Below are positions 41,713 through 49,570 of a DNA stretch of 64,000 nt, one piece after another. How positions within the stretch are numbered: the stretch's first letter is position 1; each line of letters starts with the position of its first letter. Source of the stretch: Methylococcales bacterium (GTDB lineage Bacteria > Pseudomonadota > Gammaproteobacteria > Methylococcales > Methylomonadaceae); contig JAUYBJ010000057.1 of NCBI GenBank assembly GCA_030693155.1, positions 74,275 through 138,274 on the forward strand, in the 5' to 3' direction. The notes under the pieces are model-generated. The model did not search any database, had not been told where the DNA came from, and saw nothing but the letters and a program-made list of their open reading frames with translations. Made by a program: the position numbers and the translations under genes.

Positions 41713-42456
41713 TTATTTTACTAGATTTAATACTTCAATGCAGAATTCATACCATTCTTGCCCAAGCTTCTTATCTTTCTTGTATGCCCATACAGGCAAG
41801 CCACGTGCAAGCATATCTGAAACAGGTACACGCGATCTAAACACTTTCATGATGTTGCTAGGTAATGATTCATGTAATTCAGTTACAAACTGATTTTGCT
41901 CTGTAGAACTAGAAATGAATTGATTGATCACTACACGAAATGCTAGACCAGCATTTTTGCGCCTGGCCAATTTTATTTGTTGAAGTAATTTACCTAATCC
42001 AATAATAGAAAAACGCTGTGGTTTAACAGGTGCTATAACCAGATCAGACCAGAATAAAGCAGCTAATTGACGTGGGCCACTAGATGGTGGAGTGTCAATG
42101 ATGACATAATCAAAAGGTAGGTTTCTAACCTTAGATCTAAGATTTAGTGATTCAAGATCAACATCCTCGCGGAAATCAATTTCTTCCAACCATGAATGCC
42201 CATGAAGCAAGAATACACCAGAATCTGTTTCTGCAAAAACAGGATCATCAACTTCATATATTTGTTGGGCACCAGATTCTTTAATATGATGCATATCAGG
42301 ATTGCCAGATAAGGTAACTCCAGCATTGCCTTGAGAATCAAGGTCAATTAGGGCAGTTTTATATCCAGCCTCAACTGCGGCCATTGCAAGATTACAAGCA
42401 AATGTTGTTTTGCCATCACCGCCCTTTTGAATACCAACTGCAATTATTTTTGCCAT
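41713..42456 (-). CDS. parA: ParA/IncC-like partition ATPase
   Basis: A 247-residue deviant-Walker ATPase: QKGGDGKTTFACNLA near residue 10, then LIDLDSQGNAGV and VIIDTPPSSGP. It would position plasmid copies on the nucleoid with ParB. ATG 42456 follows AAGGGG; the frame open to 42501 overlaps the upstream KorA-like gene. It is small (type Ib-like), without an N-terminal HTH. Confidence 0.93.
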   Translation of the reverse strand: MAKIIAVGIQKGGDGKTTFACNLAMAAVEAGYKTALIDLDSQGNAGVTLSGNPDMHHIKESGAQQIYEVDDPVFAETDSGVFLLHGHSWLEEIDFREDVDLESLNLRSKVRNLPFDYVIIDTPPSSGPRQLAALFWSDLVIAPVKPQRFSIIGLGKLLQQIKLARRKNAGLAFRVVINQFISSSTEQNQFVTELHESLPSNIMKVFRSRVPVSDMLARGLPVWAYKKDKKLGQEWYEFCIEVLNLVK

Positions 42457-42467
42457 ATCTATACCCC

Positions 42468-42698
42468 TTAGAACTCGTACCCACAACGCGGACACATACA
42501 ATTTTTTGTTATAACTGCACTTAGAAGGCGTTTAACACCTCTAGTTACTACGCTATTGGTTACTTGTTCGGCTTCTGCAGCATATGTCATGCTCTTACCT
42601 TGAACTAGAACTATTCTACATGCTTTAGCCGTGCGACCATTTTGCGCCATTCTCGTAGCTCTTAATCGTTGTTGAAATTCTTCTTCCGTTAATCTCAT
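42468..42698 (-). CDS. KorA/TrfB-like small regulator with terminal cysteine cluster
   Basis: A 76-residue protein matching the TrfB/KorA HTH domain (LTEEEFQQRLRATRMAQ, then IVLVQGKSMTYAAEAEQVTN). It ends in CMCPRCGYEF, a cysteine knuckle that could bind zinc as a dimer. It lies immediately upstream of parA, where IncP korA sits relative to incC and korB. Likely a repressor of backbone promoters. Confidence 0.8.
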   Translation of the reverse strand: MRLTEEEFQQRLRATRMAQNGRTAKACRIVLVQGKSMTYAAEAEQVTNSVVTRGVKRLLSAVITKNCMCPRCGYEF

Positions 42699-42718
42699 AT
42701 TGATCCCGAAATTTACTA

Positions 42719-42991
42719 TTATGAATCCAAAGCTCTTTGAACTTCTGTAGCCGAGCTTGAACCCAAGTTCAAATGGTATTTAGCTAAAGCAACAAGCACT
42801 TGAAATTCAGAAAGTCCAGCTGCATGAGCAACCATGCTCAAAGTCCATGTATTTATAGCCGCTTTAATTAAATTAACTCTATCTTCATAAGGCACTTCAT
42901 TAGCCACACGTCCTGCAAATACACCAGTAATTTCAGTAAATAAATCATTGTCATAATTAAACAATGCTTCTGCTGCAACTCTTGCACTCAT
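42719..42991 (-). CDS. Small hypothetical helical protein
   Basis: A 90-residue helical protein, unrecognised. NLIKAAINTWTLSMVAHAAG and LSEFQVLVALAKYHLN could be an HTH. It leads the korA-parA-parB operon and lies next to the repeat-rich region, so it may be a partition or copy-control accessory. Confidence 0.62.
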   Translation of the reverse strand: MSARVAAEALFNYDNDLFTEITGVFAGRVANEVPYEDRVNLIKAAINTWTLSMVAHAAGLSEFQVLVALAKYHLNLGSSSATEVQRALDS

Positions 42992-43016
42992 TACTAGCCC
43001 CTAAATTAACTGCGTT

Positions 43017-43477
43017 TAATCACTAATTAATGCCACGGATTAATAATAGCACCTTTTGCTAGTTAATAGCAATATTTATTTAAAATGTTTAATAAATAAT
43101 TATTATTCTTGTAGGTTCTCATAAAAGGTGAAAAAAATCTCAAAAGTGAAAATTATTAGTGCCTGGCAACCCAATTGAATTTTTAAGTAACATTCACAAT
43201 CAATGACTTAGCAAATAGGATATTTGCAGCATTAAGTTAATATCGATAGGATGTTGTCACCTTTTATGATTATTTTAGCTGGTTACATTTCAAATAAGAT
43301 GAAAAAAGCCTTATAAATCAATACCACGTTTTTCACTTTATCTGTAATCCTAGAATTCTAGGTTCTCATAAAAGGTGAAAAATTTCTCAAAAATGAAAAA
43401 TAAGAACCTGGATTTCTTACATAGGAAGTGAAACAGAAATAAAAAAGCGGAAATAAATTCCGCCTTGAACATTTGTA
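43017..43477. repeat. Repeat-rich non-coding region (candidate centromere or origin)
   Basis: About 460 bases without a gene, beside the partition operon. Three copies of TCATAAAAGGTGA occur: 43119-43131 and 43366-43378 in direct orientation, 43257-43269 inverted. The two direct copies sit within a longer repeat of about 40 bp (43113-43152 and 43360-43400) that also includes CTCAAAA(G/A)TGAAAA. In the second, AGGTTCT (43360-43366) and its complement AGAACCT (43403-43409) flank it. An inverted repeat TTGCTA-N5-TAGCAA (43056-43072) lies upstream of the operon. A TTTCTTACATAGGAAG site is at 43413-43428. Confidence 0.75.
43437..43463 (-). terminator. Intrinsic terminator after the RHH-like gene
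   Basis: Stem GCGGAA/TTCCGC (43447-43463) with a 5-base loop, followed on the minus strand by six T (43441-43446). It lies 15 bp past the stop of the gene at 43478. Confidence 0.82.
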
Positions 43478-43915
43478 TTATTTTTGAGGATAAACGTATT
43501 GTATCCACCAGTAAATGGCGGTGTACGAGTATGTAGACATCGATATATCTAATGTCTTACATGTGGTAACTATTTTTTCTTTACGCTCTTTGGTTAAATT
43601 CAGATTAATTTGTTTCCATCCCGTTCTAGACGAATCAGAAGCCTGATATGTCATAGCCGATTTAGGTCTTCTCCATAAAAGACCAGCATCCCATGGCCTT
43701 TCGTTATCAAAACGAGCTAACATATCATCAAACATTTCAGTTAATGATGAATATTTCATCGACTGAATAACCTTACAGTATTTATACATAGGCTCAGGGA
43801 TGCGAGTTTGAATTACATCAAGCTCCTCTAATCGAGAACGAGGACGGCCAACTGGTACTTTTCTGTGAGAAAAAGTAACAGGCTTATCTACGATATTAGA
43901 TTTTTCTTTGGCCAT
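43478..43915 (-). CDS. DNA-binding-like protein with two ribbon-helix-helix-like segments
   Basis: A 145-residue basic protein, not recognised. Two segments look like ribbon-helix-helix units: VIQTRIPEPMYKYCKVIQSM (about residues 33-70) and WKQINLNLTKERKEKIVTTC (about 100-140). A tandem RHH monomer would bind a short repeat. ATG 43915 has GGGGGA upstream; it ends in a strong terminator just before the repeat region. It may bind those repeats or serve a relaxosome (inference). Confidence 0.62.
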   Translation of the reverse strand: MAKEKSNIVDKPVTFSHRKVPVGRPRSRLEELDVIQTRIPEPMYKYCKVIQSMKYSSLTEMFDDMLARFDNERPWDAGLLWRRPKSAMTYQASDSSRTGWKQINLNLTKERKEKIVTTCKTLDISMSTYSYTAIYWWIQYVYPQK

Positions 43916-44059
43916 ATTCCCCCAGCAATTCGTCAATGTATATAAATAGTAAATGATTTTACTTGCAGAATACTAGCACAAAACTAGCAAATATAAACTA
44001 CCCTTTCTATTAAACGTTTATAAAATAGGGATGTTTTATCATATTTACTAATAAAACAC

Positions 44060-45316
44060 CTAGTTATAAGGCTTTTGAAAAACTATATCTTTAGTAACAT
44101 TAACATAGAAACGCTGACCTACAGGATTTGTTAAAGTAGGTTGAATTGCTAAGTTTTTACTAGTGATAGCAGTTCCAACTTGACCTAATTGTTGACCCAA
44201 TGAAGATGCCATTGTTTGACCTGGTGTTTGGGCTACAGCACCAACAGTAGATTGCGCACCTTGAGATAATTGATAACCTGCAGATAAAACACTGGTAGCC
44301 AAAGCAGCACCAAACAACTTCATATAATGATTATCGACTTCTGCATTTAATCCAGCACTACCCTCTTGGTCTGCTGCAGGCATGCCTTTTAAAGACAAGG
44401 TGGATCCATCAGGAAAAATTAATTTAGTCCATACCGCCAATAATCGACGTTGGCCATAAGCAACCTGACTATCATACGTGCCAACTATTGTGGATCCCTT
44501 AGGGATAAGCACATTAGCACCAGTGCTAGTATCATAAACATCTTCTGAAACAATACCACGTATCAATCCAGGAAGATCTGAGTTGATAGCCGATTTAAGA
44601 ATGCCAGGAATAACAGATCCTGCTTTAAGCTCGAATGAGGTAATCTGTGATTTTTTAACAGACAACAAATAACCATCATCACCATCCGATTCAGCTTTCT
44701 TTAGAAAATTTTCCTTTCTAATCTGTTTGTTCTGATCGTCTTGTTCTAGCGGTGCCGCCGATTTAGCCTGACTGGCTTTATATTCCTCTAAACTTTGGGT
44801 AGGTGATTGATTTAGAGTAGGCGATGAAACAATTGCAGTTTCATTACTAAATCCAGAAATGGATCCATTAGATTCAATAGCTCTATCTCTCGCGTTCCTA
44901 CGTTTTTCCTCTAAAGCCATTGCAATCTTATCTTCCGATTGCGTTTTAATTTCTGGATTAGCTAATGATGGCTCATTACCTATAGCTGGAACTATAGGAA
45001 CATTGGCATAAATAACTGATGGACCTTTATTTGCAGAAGGCACACCATCACTTACTTGCTCAAGAAATTCGGAGGGGACTGATGCAGATGATGATGTAGC
45101 CTGTTTTGAATCAGTAGAATACTCATTCTGTTTTGATGTATCTACGGTATCAACACTATCGACCGCATACATTAAAAGCATAAACAAAAACAATACCGCC
45201 CCTGCAATTATTTTAATAATTTTAGGACTAAGCTTTGTTACCCCACTTATTTTTCGTGTGAATGAGAAAGACTGCCCTTCTACACGATCTCCAACACTAT
45301 AAACATCATTACTCAT
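44060..45316 (-). CDS. virB10: T4SS channel protein VirB10/TrbI
   Basis: A 418-residue protein with a cytoplasmic head, one TM helix (about 37-55), a long proline-poor periplasmic linker, and the C-terminal VirB10 domain (AGSVIPGILKSAINSDLPG, PKGSTIVGTYDS, GLNAEVDNHYMK). It spans the inner and outer membranes in the T4SS core. It is the last gene of the T4SS operon here. Confidence 0.93.
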   Translation of the reverse strand: MSNDVYSVGDRVEGQSFSFTRKISGVTKLSPKIIKIIAGAVLFLFMLLMYAVDSVDTVDTSKQNEYSTDSKQATSSSASVPSEFLEQVSDGVPSANKGPSVIYANVPIVPAIGNEPSLANPEIKTQSEDKIAMALEEKRRNARDRAIESNGSISGFSNETAIVSSPTLNQSPTQSLEEYKASQAKSAAPLEQDDQNKQIRKENFLKKAESDGDDGYLLSVKKSQITSFELKAGSVIPGILKSAINSDLPGLIRGIVSEDVYDTSTGANVLIPKGSTIVGTYDSQVAYGQRRLLAVWTKLIFPDGSTLSLKGMPAADQEGSAGLNAEVDNHYMKLFGAALATSVLSAGYQLSQGAQSTVGAVAQTPGQTMASSLGQQLGQVGTAITSKNLAIQPTLTNPVGQRFYVNVTKDIVFQKPYN

Positions 45317-45329
45317 AAATAATCCTTAA

Positions 45330-46244
45330 TTATTTAAAGCCAAATAAACTGTTTTTGTTACTATTTTCAGTAGACTGCCCAGCTTTTTTCCAAATAATGT
45401 CTATATGACTGTCGGAACCATTTTCACCTATTAATAACGCACCACGTTCAAATACTTTATCAATAATGTACCATTGCTTTTTAACACGATAATTAGTAAG
45501 TTGCTTCTTATTATCCTTACCAATAATCACAAAAGCAGCTGCTTCCCATCCTTTAGCTTCATCGGGCATTAAAATACAAGTTTTAACACCATTGTTATAG
45601 ATTAATTTTGGTTTTGTAAAATTAGTACCACCTTTAATTTCATAAGCTGCATCAAAATGATCAATATCTGCTGCACATTCGGCAACTTCTTTTTGAGCTG
45701 AAACTTGTGTTTTTTCTTCTGTTTCTTTTAACTCTTCATCGCGCCAGGTATCCTGTATTTCATTAGGATAATAAAACGCAACTTGATTAATATATTCACC
45801 GTCACTACGGCTTACTAGTTCTATATGGTAAATACGCCTATCAGTTCTAACGATCAAATTGGTTTCAATATCAACATCTTTAGGTTTAACTACAACGTGA
45901 TTAATCTTCTTCTCATTTGTACCTGAAACTGATTTACTAATATCCCATCGTACAGAGTCACCAGTTGATGGAACATCTGTAATTTTTTCCCCTTCTTGTA
46001 AGGCGATATCACACACCCTAATAGGAGAACAGATAACTTTTGGCTGGTACTGCCCAAAAGGATAAAAAACAACACCATCATCACTTACAATAGGTCTAGC
46101 ACGTCCTGTTTGCTGCCATCGTTTTACTGCGGCTACTACAGCTTCATCCGCACTAAGAAACTTCTTAATGGATGGTTCAGCTTGCGCAAAACTGTTTGAA
46201 CCTGCTAACAAAAAACTTACTAATAAACTTGAGATAAATTTCAT
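45330..46244 (-). CDS. virB9: T4SS outer-membrane complex protein VirB9/TrbG
   Basis: About 304 residues with a signal peptide (MKFISSLLVSFLLAGSNSFA). The VirB9 fold is seen in YPFGQYQPKVICSPIRVCDI, IVRTDRRIYHIELVSRSDGE and a C-terminal beta domain (TNFTKPKLIYNNGVKTCILM). It forms the outer core ring with VirB10 and VirB7. ATG 46244 is preferred for spacing to GGAG; ATG 46247 is also possible. Confidence 0.92.
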   Translation of the reverse strand: MKFISSLLVSFLLAGSNSFAQAEPSIKKFLSADEAVVAAVKRWQQTGRARPIVSDDGVVFYPFGQYQPKVICSPIRVCDIALQEGEKITDVPSTGDSVRWDISKSVSGTNEKKINHVVVKPKDVDIETNLIVRTDRRIYHIELVSRSDGEYINQVAFYYPNEIQDTWRDEELKETEEKTQVSAQKEVAECAADIDHFDAAYEIKGGTNFTKPKLIYNNGVKTCILMPDEAKGWEAAAFVIIGKDNKKQLTNYRVKKQWYIIDKVFERGALLIGENGSDSHIDIIWKKAGQSTENSNKNSLFGFK

Positions 46245-46275
46245 CATTTCTCCAATACTTAAATATAGCAATAAA

Positions 46276-46289
46276 TTCCTATGTAGGAA
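46276..46289. promoter_or_regulatory. Operator-like palindrome TTCCTATGTAGGAA
   Basis: Perfect 6-bp arms around TG, between virB8 and virB9. It would allow a separate promoter for virB9-virB10. It matches the site class at 54167-54182. Confidence 0.42.
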
Positions 46290-46298
46290 GTAAGGTTA

Positions 46299-47009
46299 TT
46301 ATTCTTGAGTTGACCAGGTTAAGTTGGTAACATAAAACCCGATAGCATTTTTATTAGCCTCTTCAATACTTTCTGGAATGCTGATCTCGTAAGTAACAAT
46401 ACCTTTATACCGAGTCTTCTTTAATATTTCCCCTGCTAAATTTCTTTCAGTTTCATCCCACTCAATCTGCCAAACCTTTTCACTTAGAGGTAATGCTGAA
46501 TATATCTGTGCTGATACTGTACCAATTTCTGCATATTTAAAAGGTGCTCGTTCAGCATAAAATTGGCCTACAAACTTGGATGCGGAGCTACGTGCTGCTA
46601 GTCTAGTATAGACGTAACTCATTACTTTTTTCTGAGCATGATTATCTGCAATAACCGTTCTCAATTGTTCAATGAATGTACGCACCTCATTTTGAACAAT
46701 TTGTTTCATTATCTTTTCGTCTAATGTTGCAGCCTCTTCTGCAGGCCCCATTACATGAACTATATAATTAGTTTTATCTACAACTGACATGTAAGGTTTA
46801 ATTTTGCTTTGGCTTCCTATATAAGTAATACCAAATACAAGAACTATACAAAGTAAAGTTAGACAGAAAGCGAAACCTTTCCATGCATGGGAAGTTTTAG
46901 TTAACTTCATCAAACGATCATCCCATTCATTTCTACCAGCTATAAAAGGATTTTTTCCTTTTCCACCATAACTGGGTTGTCCATCACTAGTATCATTTGT
47001 TCTAAACAT
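46299..47009 (-). CDS. virB8: T4SS inner-membrane protein VirB8/TrbF
   Basis: A 236-residue protein with one TM helix (about 44-66) after a polar head and a periplasmic NTF2-like VirB8 domain (VDKTNYIVHVMGPAE, VRTFIEQLRTVIADN, WQIEWDETERN). It nucleates the T4SS inner-membrane complex. Confidence 0.92.
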   Translation of the reverse strand: MFRTNDTSDGQPSYGGKGKNPFIAGRNEWDDRLMKLTKTSHAWKGFAFCLTLLCIVLVFGITYIGSQSKIKPYMSVVDKTNYIVHVMGPAEEAATLDEKIMKQIVQNEVRTFIEQLRTVIADNHAQKKVMSYVYTRLAARSSASKFVGQFYAERAPFKYAEIGTVSAQIYSALPLSEKVWQIEWDETERNLAGEILKKTRYKGIVTYEISIPESIEEANKNAIGFYVTNLTWSTQE

Positions 47010-47034
47010 GAATTTTCCTTAATAATTATTATAA

Positions 47035-48552
47035 CTAATCTTTACCATGCGTTAAGTTAAAACCTGATGTCTGAACACTGGCTTGATCATTAGGCACTAA
47101 ACTCCCTGCATTTCTTATTTTTTGATGTAAAGGAGTACCTGGCTGTTTAGGTGCTTTATCTTTATTATCAGATTGTTTAGGGAATATTTTATCCAATTTT
47201 GATTGTGTGTCAGATGAAACATTATTGCTTCCGATAGAAGCATTAGAAGCATTACCATTGCCTTTCGAATTATTTACCCACTCTTGAATCTCAGTTGAAT
47301 TTGATGCCCCACTTGCATTGCTTGAATTAACCAAAGAAGCTGTATCATTAGCAAGACTTTTGCTAGATTTAGCTATATTATCTTGTTGCTTTGGAAAAGC
47401 CTTGTCTAATTTGGATTGTGTTTCTGATGAAACATCATTACTACCTTTAGATGTAGTAGATGCATTTTCATTACCTCCTGGAGGAGGCCCATTAGGATCA
47501 GGAATTGCAGATGAGGGCATGCCACTAGATCCGCTAGAATTTTCAATCGAATTTGAACGTCCACTGCCAAACGAGCTTGCAAGATCTAGGCCTTTAGATC
47601 CTAAATTCTTTGCCCCACCGAATGTTGCAGCTCCAGCATCTCTAGTCATGGCAGCAGTACCTACTACAGCAGCTGCTGCAGTCGTAGCGACTCCAATGGC
47701 CCCACCTAATGTACTAGATGGTGAACCAGACATCATTGCTGATGCAAGGCTGGCAATATGCCAGGATAAAAATAAGAAAATTGCTGATTGTGCCAATAAT
47801 GTTAGCATCGATCTAATTAAATGATCTGCATCTAATGACATATCTTTAAAAACAGTCAATCCTGCGCCAATAATCAAATATGCCAACATAATCTTTACGC
47901 CAGTGCCCACGGCATATTTCAAATATGATGTAGCCATATCTGATGTCCATTTAGAACCTGAGAACCCTAGCATAATAATGCCTGCTCCAATAACTATATA
48001 ACTTTCTATTAAAGTTATTAACAACTGTCCTGCAATAACAGTAAAAGCAATAACAACAAATAAACCAACAAACAACATTGGTATTGCTAAACCAATTTGT
48101 TCCAAAATACCCAATTTACCTAACGCAGTAAATATATTAGTGCCTAAATCAACCCCATATCCCAAAATACCATCTGGTGTAATGGATGGGGTACCAGATG
48201 CCTTTTTTCCAATCAATGAGAATGAATCGATTATTTGCGGTATCCATTCACCACTCATTTTAATAAGCGTAAAGAAAAAACCTACAGTAATGGCTTTGCG
48301 TGTTAACCAAGCAAAACTATCCTCTAATGTTTTACGCTCTATCACGTGTTGCATTGTGCTATATGTAACATCCAAGAGGACTAACAACCAAAAAAGATTG
48401 TAGGTGAAAGGCAGTATGGCAGAACGCCAAGAGTCTTGTAGAGGTTGATAAGTAGATAAAACACCCCCTAATATCTGGGTTGGCTCTGCTAAAACATATG
48501 CACTAAAACCAAATAGAATTACACCTAAAGCTACCGTTAAGAATTTAAACAT
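47035..48552 (-). CDS. virB6: T4SS polytopic membrane protein VirB6/TrbL with duplicated tail
   Basis: A 505-residue protein with an N-terminal signal-like helix and about six further TM helices up to about residue 300, as in TrbL/VirB6. A long Ser/Asn/Gly-rich tail follows. It contains two copies of a 30-residue block: SNDVSSETQSKLDKAFPKQQ and SNNVSSDTQSKLDKIFPKQS. The tail is probably disordered and may dock other T4SS parts. Confidence 0.9.
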   Translation of the reverse strand: MFKFLTVALGVILFGFSAYVLAEPTQILGGVLSTYQPLQDSWRSAILPFTYNLFWLLVLLDVTYSTMQHVIERKTLEDSFAWLTRKAITVGFFFTLIKMSGEWIPQIIDSFSLIGKKASGTPSITPDGILGYGVDLGTNIFTALGKLGILEQIGLAIPMLFVGLFVVIAFTVIAGQLLITLIESYIVIGAGIIMLGFSGSKWTSDMATSYLKYAVGTGVKIMLAYLIIGAGLTVFKDMSLDADHLIRSMLTLLAQSAIFLFLSWHIASLASAMMSGSPSSTLGGAIGVATTAAAAVVGTAAMTRDAGAATFGGAKNLGSKGLDLASSFGSGRSNSIENSSGSSGMPSSAIPDPNGPPPGGNENASTTSKGSNDVSSETQSKLDKAFPKQQDNIAKSSKSLANDTASLVNSSNASGASNSTEIQEWVNNSKGNGNASNASIGSNNVSSDTQSKLDKIFPKQSDNKDKAPKQPGTPLHQKIRNAGSLVPNDQASVQTSGFNLTHGKD

Positions 48553-48560
48553 AAGTTATC

Positions 48561-48788
48561 CTACATACCCTTAACAAGGTGCTTATCAATAGGTTCTTGA
48601 TCTAAGATTTTATTAACCGCATCACTTTTGGTAGATTTATTTGTATCAAGGTTTTTCACTATGTTTGGATTTACAGATTCTTGATCTATAAATTTGTTGT
48701 CGTTCTTTTTTTGTACAACAGTAATGAATGCAGCCAATACAACTAGAGCAATAGCAATTAGTGTTAATTTGGTTTTAGTGTTCATCAT
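48561..48788 (-). CDS. Small membrane-anchored protein sharing the VirB5 C-terminal motif
   Basis: About 75 residues: an N-terminal membrane or signal helix (LTLIAIALVVLAAFITVV) then a polar tail. The tail holds KFIDQESVNPNIVKNLD and KILDQEPIDKHLVKGM, both resembling the VirB5 C-terminus FIDQEQINPKLIKNMK encoded just upstream. It probably arose by duplication of that tail. Position between virB5 and virB6 matches VirB7 or entry-exclusion genes of other systems, but no lipobox is seen. ATG 48788 is preferred for spacing to AGGA. Confidence 0.65.
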   Translation of the reverse strand: MMNTKTKLTLIAIALVVLAAFITVVQKKNDNKFIDQESVNPNIVKNLDTNKSTKSDAVNKILDQEPIDKHLVKGM

Positions 48789-48795
48789 ATTCATC

Positions 48796-49503
48796 CTATT
48801 TCATATTTTTAATAAGCTTCGGGTTAATCTGTTCTTGGTCAATAAACGTTTTAACTTGCGCTTGCTGACTATCATTTTTTTGTTGTTGATTTAACAAATA
48901 AGCATTCTGCGCTTGCATTTGAGAAGTGTTTAATTGCCTCAATTTACGCATTTCATCAAGCATTTCTGATGATACCGCATTTCCTATTTGTATAGCTTGC
49001 ATTTGCCCAGTTGCAGAATGGTTCATAGTTCTTAATGTATCAGAGGTAGCAGATTCAGTTTCAAAGTTTCCCATTTGTAGGCCAGCAGACATTAAAGCAG
49101 ACCTGATAGAATCTGATGTGGTTTTAGACCAGTTACCGTAATTATCATAATAACTACCTTGCGTTTTAAAGCCAGGATATTGAGTTTCAAATTTTTTAGT
49201 AATGTTACCAATATCGTATCCTAATGCCTGACCTTGATTTACAATCCCCATCAATCCTCTTAATAAATTGGATGTTTGTGAAAATGGCGTATTAGCATTA
49301 AGTCTAGCTGCTTGAGTACGCATAACTTCAAGTTGATTAATGAGATTTTGTGTTTGTTGCTGATATTGTGCAAAGTTCTGAATTTGCCTCATCATATCTG
49401 TAGCTTCATTCGTACAGTTAACACAATAAACAGTGTCTGCAGTAGCAGACCCGTTCGATAACATGGCTAAAGCAAAAGATACAGCAATAAAGGTTTTCTT
49501 CAT
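48796..49503 (-). CDS. virB5: T4SS minor pilus protein VirB5/TrbJ
   Basis: A 235-residue exported protein with a signal peptide ending near NGSATA. A CVNC motif follows, then a long helical body (QQQTQNLINQLEVMRTQAAR, NLLRGLMGIVNQGQALGYDI) typical of TrbJ. The last 17 residues hold a motif repeated in the next gene. GGAG lies 8 bases before the start. VirB5 proteins sit at the pilus tip. Confidence 0.88.
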   Translation of the reverse strand: MKKTFIAVSFALAMLSNGSATADTVYCVNCTNEATDMMRQIQNFAQYQQQTQNLINQLEVMRTQAARLNANTPFSQTSNLLRGLMGIVNQGQALGYDIGNITKKFETQYPGFKTQGSYYDNYGNWSKTTSDSIRSALMSAGLQMGNFETESATSDTLRTMNHSATGQMQAIQIGNAVSSEMLDEMRKLRQLNTSQMQAQNAYLLNQQQKNDSQQAQVKTFIDQEQINPKLIKNMK

Positions 49504-49525
49504 GATTAAATCTCCTAGTAGTTAT

Positions 49526-49539
49526 ATTGTATATACAAT
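49526..49539. promoter_or_regulatory. ATTGTATATACAAT operator-like palindrome upstream of virB5
   Basis: A perfect 14-bp palindrome 23 bp upstream of virB5 and after virB4. It would let virB5 to virB10 be controlled apart from virB11 to virB4. Confidence 0.5.
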
Positions 49540-49570
49540 GTCTAATTTATGCAATGATTATATGATAAAT

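Noticed and set aside
48561-48788. Calling the small protein VirB7
   Set aside because: Position fits, but there is no lipobox cysteine, and the tail is clearly related to VirB5 instead.
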